A stretch of DNA of 64,000 nt from Saprospiraceae bacterium (GTDB lineage Bacteria; Bacteroidota; Bacteroidia; Chitinophagales; Saprospiraceae), in NCBI GenBank assembly GCA_024103005.1, contig JAGFJA010000061.1, positions 26,372 through 90,371 on the forward strand, read 5' to 3'. Below are positions 19,538-28,178 of this stretch, piece by piece. The notes under the pieces are model-generated. The model saw only the letters and a list, made by a program, of their open reading frames with translations. It ran no database searches and was not told the origin of the DNA. The translations under genes were made by a program, and so were the position numbers. The stretch's first letter is position 1, and every line of letters starts with the position of its first letter.

Positions 19538-22500
19538 ATGAATTTAAAAAGTACATTAGCCTTTTTGCTTTTGTTGTGTGTTACCGGTCTATCTGCCCAG
19601 GTGACTACATCAGGCATGTCGGGTGTCGTAAAAGATGCCTCAGGCGCACCTATGATTGGTGCATCTGTTATTCTTACCCATGTTCCATCAGGAACGGTTT
19701 ATGGGACTGTGACTCAAGATAACGGTAGATACAGCCTGGTCAACCTTCGAGTAGGTGGACCTTATACACTTGAAGTATCTTCTGTAGGGTCTGAAACATA
19801 TAAATCCGGTGGCATCTATCTGACACTAGGTGATGTTTTAGTCAATAATATTGTTCTTCAGGAGAGTACCAATATTCTCCAGGAAATGGTTATTACGGAC
19901 AGCAGAAATGCCGTAATAAACGGAGATCGTACAGGAGCAGCGACCAATATTGACAAAAAGATGCTGGAGCGTCTTCCTTCCATTAGTAGAAGTATTACAG
20001 ATTTTACCAGAGTAACTCCTCAGGCTAATGGTAATAGCTTTGCCGGTCGTGATGGCCGTATGAACAATATACAGATAGACGGTGCTAACCTGAATAACTC
20101 TTTTGGTCTTAGCAGTAATCCGCTCCCGGGCGGTGGTAATGAGCCGATTTCGTTGGATGCGATTGAAGAGATCCAGGTTAATGTGGCTCCTTATGACGTG
20201 CGCCAGACAGGATTTACCGGTGCAGGTATCAATGCCGTAACACGGGGTGGTACAAATGAGATTCACGGATCTGCTTATGCATATATTCGTCCAAAAAGCT
20301 TTACCGGATTGAAGGTTGCTGATTATGAAATTGACGAAGATTCAAGAGCAAAATCCAATATTTTTGGTGCCAGAGTTAGTGGCCCGATTATCAAGAACAA
20401 ATTGTTGTATTTTGTGAACTTTGAAATGGAAAATAGCGAATCTGCCGGTAACAACTGGGTGGCTGACAACGGAAGCAATACCGGTCAACCAAATGTGACC
20501 AGAGTAAAAGAATCTGATTTGATTAGAGTACAGGATTATTTAAAATCAAAATATAACTATGATCCGGGTGCATATCAGAATTATAACAATACATATAATA
20601 ATAAGAACTATAAGGCACTTGCTCGATTAGACTGGAATATCAACGATAAGAATACCTTTACTGTTCGATACTCTTACATGGAAGGTACAAATGATCAGGG
20701 GACAAACGACAACTCTGGTCCCCGTCCACGATCAAGCAACAGCCGTATCTCTGATAAATCTATTGCCTTTGAAAATGCCAATTATTCCTTCAAGAATACA
20801 GTGGGTTCATTTGCAGGTGAATTAAACTCTAGGTTTACAAATAATCTGAGCAACCAGTTGATTGTGACTTATAGCCGCATTCAGGATACTCGAGCTACTC
20901 CCGGTAGTTTATTCCCATTTGTTGACATAGGTGACGGTTCTGACCCGGCTGATTACAGTAACTATATGAGTTTCGGTACCGAACTGTTTTCAGTAAATAA
21001 CGATGTGATAAATAAAAACCTGATTGCTACCAACAACCTGACATATTTAATGGGTAAAAATACTTTTACGGCAGGTCTGAGTTATCAGTTGATGTCCTTT
21101 GCAAACAGCTATCAGCGTATGGGATCATCCTATTACAGATATAAGAGCGTTGATGATTTTGTAAATGATGCACCGCCAATTGCTTATGGTATTACATATG
21201 TATATGATGGTAAGGATCCTTATGCAAGAGTTAAGTTCGGTCTTGCAGGTCTTTATTTACAAGATAAAATAGCTCTTTCCGATAAGTTCAACCTGACACT
21301 GGGTGTCAGAGCCGATATGGCACTCTTCCATGATAAACCTGTTTCTAATCCTGTTGTGGATACAATTACCTTGTTAAATCCGGCAGGTGGAACTACCCAT
21401 TATACAACAGCTAAATGGCCAAAATCTGTACCTCTATTCTCACCAAGACTGGGATTCAACTATGATGTGATGGGTGACAGATCGCTACAGATCAGAGGAG
21501 GAACAGGTATTTTTACAGGTAATATTCCATTTGTATGGTTTACCAACATGCCGACCAATGCAGGTGTTATCCAGAATACATTCGAACCTGTCAATTCTAA
21601 TGTTCTTGCTAAAATTGACCATTTTGAAGCAGATCCTAAGTATTGGCCGAATGCACTGCCGGATGACTTCCCTAAAACTCCAAGTGCAAGTATTCCGGGC
21701 GGTTTGAGCCTGATCGACCCTGACTTTAAAATGCCTCAGGTGTGGAGGTCTAACTTGGGAATTGATATCAAAATCCCATCTACTCCTATCATATTGAGTC
21801 TGGATGGAATCTATACAAAGGATATCAATGGCGTATATCAGTATAATGTAAACAGAAATCCTGCAACTGAAAAGATGAGTTATTCCGGTGATAACAGAAG
21901 CTATTGGTCAGATAAATCATACATTTTTAATGATGCTAAAGGACTTAATGCTGTTGTGCCTATGTTGACAAATATCAATAAAGGTGATGCTTTCGTAGGA
22001 ACTATAGCCGCTAATATCGCTAATTATAATGGAATTTCTGCCGGTGTATTCTATAACTATACTTCTTCTGAGGATGTTACAGGTAACCCGGGATCTGCAG
22101 CTGGTTCTGCATGGATCAATAACTATTCGGTTAATGATCCCAATGAGGCTTTACTGGGATATTCACAGTTTGCAGTACCTCACAGAGTAGGAGCTAACCT
22201 CAGCTATAAGATAGAATATGGTATGTTTGCAACAACTCTTGGGGTATATTATAATGGATCCAATGGTGGTCGTTTTGCCTATACATATGGAAATGACATC
22301 AATGGTGATGGAGTAAGCTTAGACTTATTATACATACCAAAGAATTCCAGTGAACTGACCTTCGCTCCATTGAAATCCGGCGATAAAACATTCACTCCTG
22401 AAGAACAGGCTGCAGCTTTTGATGCCTTCGTTAATTCTATTCCTGAACTTGCAGATGCTAGAGGATCCTATGTTAAAAGAAACAGCGGATTATTGCCTTG

Positions 22501-22819
22501 GGCAAATAGATTTGATGTTAAAATTCTTCAGGATATCTCATTCGGTGGTAATAACGGTAGTAGAAAGCACACTATTCAGTTGGGATTGGACATCTTTAAT
22601 ATAGGTAATTTAATTAACCCTGATTGGGGTATTTATCAAGAATTGAATGGTGGTTCATCCTATAATTATCCATTATTGAAAGTTGCATCTAAATCAGCAT
22701 CAGAGCCTACATTTAATATGCTTACTGTAAATGGCGAGTTGGCAACAACTCCGTTTAGAAACAAAAATACAGTTTCCAGCACATGGGGTATGCAGTTTAG
22801 CGCACGTTACATTTTCTAA
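19538..22819 (+). CDS. Oar-like TonB-dependent outer-membrane receptor
   Basis: A 1093-residue protein with signal peptide (ending LSAQ), carboxypeptidase-regulatory beta-sandwich (about 24-110, including KDASGAPMIGASV), plug domain (about 120-240, including NNIQIDGANLNNSFG and TRGGTNEIHGSAYA) and a large barrel ending FSARYIF. The plug motif GTNEIHG and the overall length resemble Myxococcus Oar and related receptors, used in Bacteroidota for protein or peptide-linked transport. It has no SusD partner. The codon choice and TAT/AAT-rich sequence suggest high expression, but this is inference. It is followed by a strong intrinsic terminator. Confidence 0.92.
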   Translation: MNLKSTLAFLLLLCVTGLSAQVTTSGMSGVVKDASGAPMIGASVILTHVPSGTVYGTVTQDNGRYSLVNLRVGGPYTLEVSSVGSETYKSGGIYLTLGDVLVNNIVLQESTNILQEMVITDSRNAVINGDRTGAATNIDKKMLERLPSISRSITDFTRVTPQANGNSFAGRDGRMNNIQIDGANLNNSFGLSSNPLPGGGNEPISLDAIEEIQVNVAPYDVRQTGFTGAGINAVTRGGTNEIHGSAYAYIRPKSFTGLKVADYEIDEDSRAKSNIFGARVSGPIIKNKLLYFVNFEMENSESAGNNWVADNGSNTGQPNVTRVKESDLIRVQDYLKSKYNYDPGAYQNYNNTYNNKNYKALARLDWNINDKNTFTVRYSYMEGTNDQGTNDNSGPRPRSSNSRISDKSIAFENANYSFKNTVGSFAGELNSRFTNNLSNQLIVTYSRIQDTRATPGSLFPFVDIGDGSDPADYSNYMSFGTELFSVNNDVINKNLIATNNLTYLMGKNTFTAGLSYQLMSFANSYQRMGSSYYRYKSVDDFVNDAPPIAYGITYVYDGKDPYARVKFGLAGLYLQDKIALSDKFNLTLGVRADMALFHDKPVSNPVVDTITLLNPAGGTTHYTTAKWPKSVPLFSPRLGFNYDVMGDRSLQIRGGTGIFTGNIPFVWFTNMPTNAGVIQNTFEPVNSNVLAKIDHFEADPKYWPNALPDDFPKTPSASIPGGLSLIDPDFKMPQVWRSNLGIDIKIPSTPIILSLDGIYTKDINGVYQYNVNRNPATEKMSYSGDNRSYWSDKSYIFNDAKGLNAVVPMLTNINKGDAFVGTIAANIANYNGISAGVFYNYTSSEDVTGNPGSAAGSAWINNYSVNDPNEALLGYSQFAVPHRVGANLSYKIEYGMFATTLGVYYNGSNGGRFAYTYGNDINGDGVSLDLLYIPKNSSELTFAPLKSGDKTFTPEEQAAAFDAFVNSIPELADARGSYVKRNSGLLPWANRFDVKILQDISFGGNNGSRKHTIQLGLDIFNIGNLINPDWGIYQELNGGSSYNYPLLKVASKSASEPTFNMLTVNGELATTPFRNKNTVSSTWGMQFSARYIF

Positions 22820-22843
22820 AATTTTTTAATTTTCGAAACATTA

Positions 22844-22873
22844 GGCCACGATTTACATTGTGGCCTTTTTTTT
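22844..22873 (+). terminator. Intrinsic terminator after the Oar-like receptor
   Basis: Stem GGCCAC / GTGGCC with a 10-nt loop, followed by a run of eight T. Confidence 0.88.
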
Positions 22874-22989
22874 AATCTTGATGTTATTCTTTTCCTATTA
22901 ACTGATTTTTCCGTTTTTTTTGTAGTTTTACGTTATGCAAAGCCATTCACTTTTAATCCTTTAATTTTTAAGTACCTAAATTTTTATTT

Positions 22990-24723
22990 ATGAAACACAT
23001 GTTAACATTTTTTCTTTGTGCTTTTACTTTAGTAGGAATGGCACAGAATCCCCATTCCGGAACTAACCCATTTATTATCAGTGAGATTATGTATAATCCG
23101 CCAGAATCCGGAGATGATTCACTGGAATATATCGAAATAACAAGTTTAGTTTCGGTTGAGCTGAATTTGGGCGGGTATTTTTTTTCCGCCGGGGTTATAG
23201 ATACTTTTACATCAGATGTTGTTTTGCCTGCTAATGGTACACTTGTGTTTGCTAAAAACGCATCAGCTCTTAAAAATGTCTTCAATGGTGTCAATGCAAG
23301 ACAATGGAAAACAGGAGCTTTGAAAAACGGTGGCGAAGAGGTGGCTATTTCCAATCCCAACGGTTTTGTTGTCACAAATGTGACCTATGGATCAAGTTCA
23401 GCAGGATGGCCTGCGGAAGCAGATGGAAACGGAGCTTCTCTGGAATTATGTGAACTAACACCCGATATTAATGATCAAAGTAAATGGAGCTACTCTCGTT
23501 CAAATACAGGAATTATCATCAATGGCAAGGAAGTTGCAGGTAGCCCCGGTGCACCGAATACAGCCGAATGCGGTGGAGTGGTTAATCCCAACACGGTTGT
23601 CGTCAGAGACTTTTCATTTACCCCTGCCGAAATTACCATTCAGGAAGGCGAAACTGTGACCTGGGACTTTCAGGAAGGTCATCATAATGTGAATGGAACT
23701 CAATCTACCTTCCCGTCAAACCCGGCTTCCTTTAAAAGCGGAGAGCCATCTCCTGCGCCATTTACATATAGCTTCACCTTCAATGTTCCCGGCGATTATA
23801 GCTACCAATGTGATCCGCATTCTACTATTATGAGAGGAAAAGTGCATGTGATTCCTAATAACCCGACTGTAACTTATCCGGTCAGAACTATTGGACAGAT
23901 CAGTACCGTGGATAGTGATGGTAAGGCTGACTCTTTAGACGTTCTGTGCGAAGTAAAAGGTATTATTTATGGCGTTAATATGCGTGCTACAGGTTTAAGT
24001 GCAACGATAATAGATGCAAACCGGGATGGTATTGGACTTTTTAACAGTAAAAAAGATTTTGGATATAATGTCAATGAAGGAGATGAAGTTGTTGTCAGAG
24101 GAAAGGTAGATCAATACAATGGTTTGACCCAAATCGCTGTTGATACCATGTGGTTAAGTTCATCCAATAACAGTGTATTTGATCCGAGAGTGGTGACTGC
24201 CCTCGATGAAAGTACAGAATCTGATCTGGTTGTGTTGAGCAATATGACTTTAAAAGATCCTAACGAATGGCAAAAGGGCAAAACCTTTAACGCAACCATT
24301 ACCGATGGCACAAATGATTATACCATGCGTGTAGTCAATGTTACAACACTTTCGAATTCGGATGCTCCTTCAGGTGCCTTCACTATAATAGGCTTGGGCG
24401 GACAATTTGATAGTAGTTCGCCTTATACAGAAGGCTATCAGTTACTACCGCGAAAGTTGGAGGACCTTAAACCTGTAAGCAGCGTGAAGGATGCCATAAG
24501 CAATCAGGTAAGGGTCTTCCCTAATCCGACCTCAGGTCAGTTATTTATTGCCTCTAAATTGAATATTCAAAAAATTGATATTGTTAATTCAATAGGCAAA
24601 ATTGTTGTTTCTAAGTCCGGGAATATTCATATATTGAATACTCAGAATTTGCAACCGGGCTGCTACTGGTTAATGGTGACAACCGAGAATGGCGTAGGTG
24701 TTAAAAATTTTATAAAACAATAA
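22990..24723 (+). CDS. Secreted lamin-tail / cupredoxin / OB-fold protein with T9SS sorting domain
   Basis: A 577-residue secreted protein. After the signal peptide (ending GMAQ) comes a lamin-tail-like domain (about 25-150, including ISEIMYNP and YIEI). A plastocyanin-like cupredoxin domain follows (about 195-295), with candidate type-1 copper ligands H232 (HHNV), C274, H277 and M281 (CDPHSTIM). Next is an OB-fold-like segment of DUF5689 type (about 300-400), and finally a T9SS type A C-terminal domain (about 505-577, starting FPNPTSG). The combination suggests a cell-surface or released copper-binding electron-transfer or redox protein. The H-to-Met spacing is one residue shorter than in plastocyanin, so copper binding is likely but unproven. 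Confidence 0.83.
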   Translation: MKHMLTFFLCAFTLVGMAQNPHSGTNPFIISEIMYNPPESGDDSLEYIEITSLVSVELNLGGYFFSAGVIDTFTSDVVLPANGTLVFAKNASALKNVFNGVNARQWKTGALKNGGEEVAISNPNGFVVTNVTYGSSSAGWPAEADGNGASLELCELTPDINDQSKWSYSRSNTGIIINGKEVAGSPGAPNTAECGGVVNPNTVVVRDFSFTPAEITIQEGETVTWDFQEGHHNVNGTQSTFPSNPASFKSGEPSPAPFTYSFTFNVPGDYSYQCDPHSTIMRGKVHVIPNNPTVTYPVRTIGQISTVDSDGKADSLDVLCEVKGIIYGVNMRATGLSATIIDANRDGIGLFNSKKDFGYNVNEGDEVVVRGKVDQYNGLTQIAVDTMWLSSSNNSVFDPRVVTALDESTESDLVVLSNMTLKDPNEWQKGKTFNATITDGTNDYTMRVVNVTTLSNSDAPSGAFTIIGLGGQFDSSSPYTEGYQLLPRKLEDLKPVSSVKDAISNQVRVFPNPTSGQLFIASKLNIQKIDIVNSIGKIVVSKSGNIHILNTQNLQPGCYWLMVTTENGVGVKNFIKQ

Positions 24724-24749
24724 CATAAATCCGATGCAACAAAAGAAAA

Positions 24750-24787
24750 GGGCTACATTCGCAGTTTAAACGGACGTAGCCCTTTGT
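24750..24787. terminator. Hairpin directly upstream of the M23 peptidase start
   Basis: Perfect 7-bp stem GGGCTAC / GTAGCCC with a 19-nt loop, flanked by A-rich sequence on the left and CTTTGTCTT on the right. It sits after the T9SS protein stop and ends 8 nt before the next ATG. It probably terminates the preceding transcript; it may also affect translation of the next gene. Confidence 0.6.
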
Positions 24788-24790
24788 CTT

Positions 24791-25606
24791 ATGAGATATT
24801 ACCTTTTTGTATTGTTTTTACTTTCTCTTAGCCAAACCGCCAAATGCATTGACATTAACGTCAGGATATATCATGAGAAAGAAGAAGGTGACATCATCTT
24901 CTATGCCAATAATGATGAATTTTGTCCTGTAACTATTGAATTTGACTTTGAGCTTGTCAATATGAAATCAACCAGGGGTTCTCATTTTACTATAGTAATT
25001 CCGGAAAGGGCAAAACATTTTTTGGTTACCCGGCTAAGCATTAAAAATGAGAATGAAAGAAATGGCTTTAAAGTAAAAACAAACATTGGATTGGGAGATA
25101 ATACCAAAATGATTGATGACTCCTACATCTATGAATTACCCTATGAATTTGGTAAGACTTATAAAATTTATCAGGGATATAATGGTCGCCAATCTCATGA
25201 AGATGTCAATGCACTTGACTTTTCGATGCAACCCGGCGATACTATTACTGCGTCAAGAGATGGTGTTGTTGTAAAGATAGAGCAGAGTAATACTAAAAGC
25301 TGTAGCCACCCAAGTTGTGTAAAATATAATAATTATGTTTTGATATACCATGCAGATGGGTCAGTGGCTGATTATGCCCATATAATGAAGAATGGAAGCC
25401 TTGTAAATGAAGGGGATACCGTAAAAGTTGGCCAGCCGATTGCCTTAAGTGGTGACGTCGGATATACGTCAGGCCCGCATTTGCATTTTGAAGTTTTTAC
25501 TCAGACGAAGAGCGGGCAAAAAACTATTAGAACAAAATTTAGAACACAAACGAAAGAGGCTGAACTTTTAAAAGAAGGAAAAAGTTATACTAGAATAAAA
25601 ATTTAA
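24791..25606 (+). CDS. M23 (LytM) family peptidoglycan endopeptidase
   Basis: A 271-residue exported protein: signal peptide (1-19, ending TAKC), a beta-rich N-terminal domain (about 20-110), then an M23 metallopeptidase domain (about 125-250). Zinc-site residues look intact: H136 and D143 in the first motif (HEDVNALD) and the HLH motif in GPHLHFE. Unlike the EnvC-like protein at 7.5 kb, this one should be catalytically competent. M23 enzymes cut peptide cross-links of peptidoglycan. It is followed after 3 nt by the rhodanese-thioredoxin gene, so the two are probably co-transcribed. A Cys just before the mature N terminus could also mean lipidation. Confidence 0.88.
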   Translation: MRYYLFVLFLLSLSQTAKCIDINVRIYHEKEEGDIIFYANNDEFCPVTIEFDFELVNMKSTRGSHFTIVIPERAKHFLVTRLSIKNENERNGFKVKTNIGLGDNTKMIDDSYIYELPYEFGKTYKIYQGYNGRQSHEDVNALDFSMQPGDTITASRDGVVVKIEQSNTKSCSHPSCVKYNNYVLIYHADGSVADYAHIMKNGSLVNEGDTVKVGQPIALSGDVGYTSGPHLHFEVFTQTKSGQKTIRTKFRTQTKEAELLKEGKSYTRIKI

Positions 25607-25609
25607 ATA

Positions 25610-26326
25610 ATGAAAATACAAAATTGGTTGAGCGTATTGTTTTTGGTATGCCTGGGCGGGTCACTCCTGCAGGCACAGAATGGAGAAAACTTCCTTCTTT
25701 CTGCCACTGAGTTTTCAAAAAAATATCAAGATAAGGATATTGTTTTGCTTGATGTCAGAACACCTGAAGAGTATGCACAGGGACACCTTAAAAATTCTGT
25801 CAACATTGATTGGAAGGGTGATGATTTTGATAAAAAAATTAAGAAACTCGGGATAAACGAGCCGGTATATATTTATTGTCTTAGTGGTGGTAGAAGTCAT
25901 ACGGCAGCAGAAAAACTTCGAAACGAAGGATATAAGGTCTATGAAATGCAAGGAGGAATGCTTGAATGGCGTAAAGCCGGATTGCCTGAAGTGTCTGATT
26001 CAAATAGAAAAGACAACGGTGGACTTTCGGTTGAAGATTTTGAAAAATTAACAAAGTCTCATCCTTATGTATTAATTGACTTTAATGCGCCCTGGTGTGG
26101 CCCGTGTAAAAAATTAAAACCATACATTGAGGAAATAGAAAGGGAATTAAAAGGTGAATTGAAGGTCATCGAAATTAATACAGATAACAATAAAAACCTG
26201 GCACGAGCTTTGCAGATTTATTCGATACCGTATTTAATGCTGTTTAAAGACGGTAAGCAGAAATGGGATCACATGGGTCTTGTTGATAAAAAGTATTTAA
26301 AACAAGTTGTGGAAGATTTCAGATAA
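25610..26326 (+). CDS. Periplasmic rhodanese-thioredoxin fusion protein
   Basis: A 238-residue exported protein with signal peptide (ending LLQAQ). A rhodanese domain follows (about 30-125) with active-site loop CLSGGRS (C90), then a thioredoxin domain (about 140-238) with the classic WCGPCK motif (C163, C166). Rhodaneses move sulfane sulfur through a persulfide on the active Cys; thioredoxins reduce disulfides or persulfides. Fusion and export suggest a periplasmic sulfur-relay or thiol-repair role, with the thioredoxin possibly recycling the rhodanese persulfide (inference). It is translationally close to the M23 peptidase gene (3-nt gap). Confidence 0.9.
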   Translation: MKIQNWLSVLFLVCLGGSLLQAQNGENFLLSATEFSKKYQDKDIVLLDVRTPEEYAQGHLKNSVNIDWKGDDFDKKIKKLGINEPVYIYCLSGGRSHTAAEKLRNEGYKVYEMQGGMLEWRKAGLPEVSDSNRKDNGGLSVEDFEKLTKSHPYVLIDFNAPWCGPCKKLKPYIEEIERELKGELKVIEINTDNNKNLARALQIYSIPYLMLFKDGKQKWDHMGLVDKKYLKQVVEDFR

Positions 26327-26347
26327 ATCTCTGATAGCCATTATTGC

Positions 26348-27067
26348 CTAAGGAAGAATTTTGGTCATAAGCTTCGGATGCTCGTTGATACGGTCATCCT
26401 CAATTAGCCCGTCTCTCAGTCGGATAATCCGGTGAGCATACGCTGCAATATCCGGTTCGTGTGTAACCAAAATTACCGTATTGCCGTCATTTTGTATCTC
26501 GGAAAAGATATCCATGATCTCAATGGAAGTTTTTGTGTCAAGGTTACCGGTAGGCTCATCCGCCAGAATAATTGCAGGGTCATTGACGATAGCGCGTGCA
26601 ATGGCTACGCGCTGACGTTGTCCACCCGACAATTCATTAGGTTTATGACCCATACGGTCTGCCAGACCAACGAGACTCAGAACATGCTCAGCTCTTTGAA
26701 TGCGCTCTTTTCTGGATATTCCGGCATAGATTAGAGGAATGGCGACATTGTCAAGGGATGAAATCCGTGGTAACAAATTGAAAGTCTGAAATACAAAGCC
26801 AATCTCCTTGTTCCTTACAAACGCCAATTCGGAATCCTTCATCTGACTGACGTTAGTGCCGTTGAGGAAATAATTTCCCGAGGTAGGTGAATCAAGGCAT
26901 CCTAAAATATTCATTAGGGTGGACTTTCCCGAACCGGATGGTCCCATCAGAGCAACATATTCATTTTTCCTAATCTCAAAAGAAATATCCCGAAGGGCAT
27001 GGAGTTTTTGTCCGCCCATGACATAAACTTTAGATAGATGGTCTATTGAAATTACCTTGTGATTGTC
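26348..27067 (-). CDS. ABC transporter ATP-binding protein, LolD/MacB type
   Basis: A 239-residue ATPase with Walker [11 protein letters not shown]-loop region FQTFNLLPR, signature [15 protein letters not shown] and Walker [12 protein letters not shown]. The length and NLDTKTS sequence place it in the LolD/MacB/FtsE-like class that powers lipoprotein release or efflux through MacB-type permeases. No permease gene is adjacent. The start is uncertain: GTG at 27067 has AAGG just upstream and is preferred; an in-frame TTG at 27097 would add ten residues with no family support. Confidence 0.88.
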   Translation of the reverse strand, partial: DNHKVISIDHLSKVYVMGGQKLHALRDISFEIRKNEYVALMGPSGSGKSTLMNILGCLDSPTSGNYFLNGTNVSQMKDSELAFVRNKEIGFVFQTFNLLPRISSLDNVAIPLIYAGISRKERIQRAEHVLSLVGLADRMGHKPNELSGGQRQRVAIARAIVNDPAIILADEPTGNLDTKTSIEIMDIFSEIQNDGNTVILVTHEPDIAAYAHRIIRLRDGLIEDDRINEHPKLMTKILP

Positions 27068-27173
27068 CACTGGCCTTAAATTTAAAATATAAGACAATAT
27101 TAGTGTATTCCCATAAATTTTAAATATTTATTCGATAGGGGTTGATTTTTTATCGGCTAAATTGCGGTTTTGC

Positions 27174-27204
27174 TTTGAAAAGATAATCTTTGACCTTAAA
27201 TTTG
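27174..27204 (+). promoter_or_regulatory. Bacteroidota consensus promoter, implying a leaderless dNK transcript
   Basis: TTTG (27174-27177), a 19-nt spacer, then TAAATTTG (27197-27204) is an exact match to the Bacteroidota primary-sigma consensus TTTG-N19-TAnnTTTG. The ATG of the deoxynucleoside kinase begins 5 nt after the -7 box, so transcription should start at or within a base or two of the start codon. Confidence 0.65.
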
Positions 27205-27208
27205 ACCA

Positions 27209-27850
27209 ATGGAAAAAGAAAGACCGATACCAAAACATATCGCAATAGCCGGAAATATAGGCGCCGGCAAGACTACACTCACTTCTTTACTTGGACGACA
27301 TTTCGGTTGGGAAGTACATTATGAGGATACGGAAGATAATCCCTACCTGGCTGATTTTTATCTGGATATGACTCGATGGTCTTTCAACCTGCAGATATAC
27401 TTTTTAAATAATCGATATCGTCAGGTCCTGGATATTCAGAAAGGCAACCATACAGTGATTCAGGATAGAACTATCTATGAAGATGCCTATATTTTTGCCC
27501 CAAATCTGCATGAAATGGGGCTGATGAGTCTGAGAGATTTTAACAACTATTTTGATTTATTTAAGACGATGTCTTCTCAGGTGAATCCTCCTGATTTACT
27601 CATTTATCTGAAAGCATCCATTCCTACTCTGGTTGATCATATTCAGACAAGAGGTAGGGATTATGAAGGGAGTATGAGTCTTGATTACTTGCAGAAACTC
27701 AATAAAAGATACGAAAACTGGATAGAGACCTACAATAATGGTAAATTACTCATCATTGATGTGGATAAGCTGGACTTTATTCAGAATAAAGAAGACCTGG
27801 GAATGATTATCGAATTAATTGACGGTGAACTGAATGGTCTATACTCCTGA
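27209..27850 (+). CDS. Deoxynucleoside kinase
   Basis: A 213-residue kinase of the dCK/dGK family. It phosphorylates deoxynucleosides with ATP in the salvage pathway. Visible motifs: P-loop GNIGAGKTT near residue 15, the substrate region YEDTEDNPYL, the DR motif in VIQDRTIYEDA, and the lid-like region QTRGRDYEGSM. Substrate preference cannot be read from sequence. It is the only member here, bounded by a divergent ABC ATPase and a convergent small membrane protein. Its promoter suggests a leaderless mRNA. Confidence 0.92.
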   Translation: MEKERPIPKHIAIAGNIGAGKTTLTSLLGRHFGWEVHYEDTEDNPYLADFYLDMTRWSFNLQIYFLNNRYRQVLDIQKGNHTVIQDRTIYEDAYIFAPNLHEMGLMSLRDFNNYFDLFKTMSSQVNPPDLLIYLKASIPTLVDHIQTRGRDYEGSMSLDYLQKLNKRYENWIETYNNGKLLIIDVDKLDFIQNKEDLGMIIELIDGELNGLYS

Positions 27851-28024
27851 TTAAGGTGTATGCAACTGAGCAGAGGTTGTCTCAATGGCCAGCTTCCCGG
27901 TATTGTGCTTAGGTGTAATGCTGAAGATGAGATAAATCATTAAAGCTACAAAGATTACAAATGCGAAAATTGCATTTTTTTTCATCACCTTTGCCTGTGA
28001 TAATTGTTGGATAGATCTGTACAT
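27851..28024 (-). CDS. Small single-span membrane protein, 57 aa
   Basis: A short frame with a Lys/Gln-rich N terminus, one clear hydrophobic helix (about residues 15-35; AIFAFVIFVALMIYLIF) and a polar tail. A longer in-frame reading upstream to 28255 exists but overlaps the purM start and looks unlike protein, so ATG at 28024 is preferred. The stop codon abuts that of the convergent deoxynucleoside kinase. No family recognised. Confidence 0.5.
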   Translation of the reverse strand: MYRSIQQLSQAKVMKKNAIFAFVIFVALMIYLIFSITPKHNTGKLAIETTSAQLHTP

Positions 28025-28178
28025 GAGAAATTGTTCTTTGGTAAAATAATTGTTAAAATATAAACGCAGGTGAAAGGAATAAAAGTTCATAGTTGACAGG
28101 TATATCAACATATTTTGTAAAAGTTTCACACAAAGATAACACATTATAATTAATAATAATATATAATTTGATAAATTT

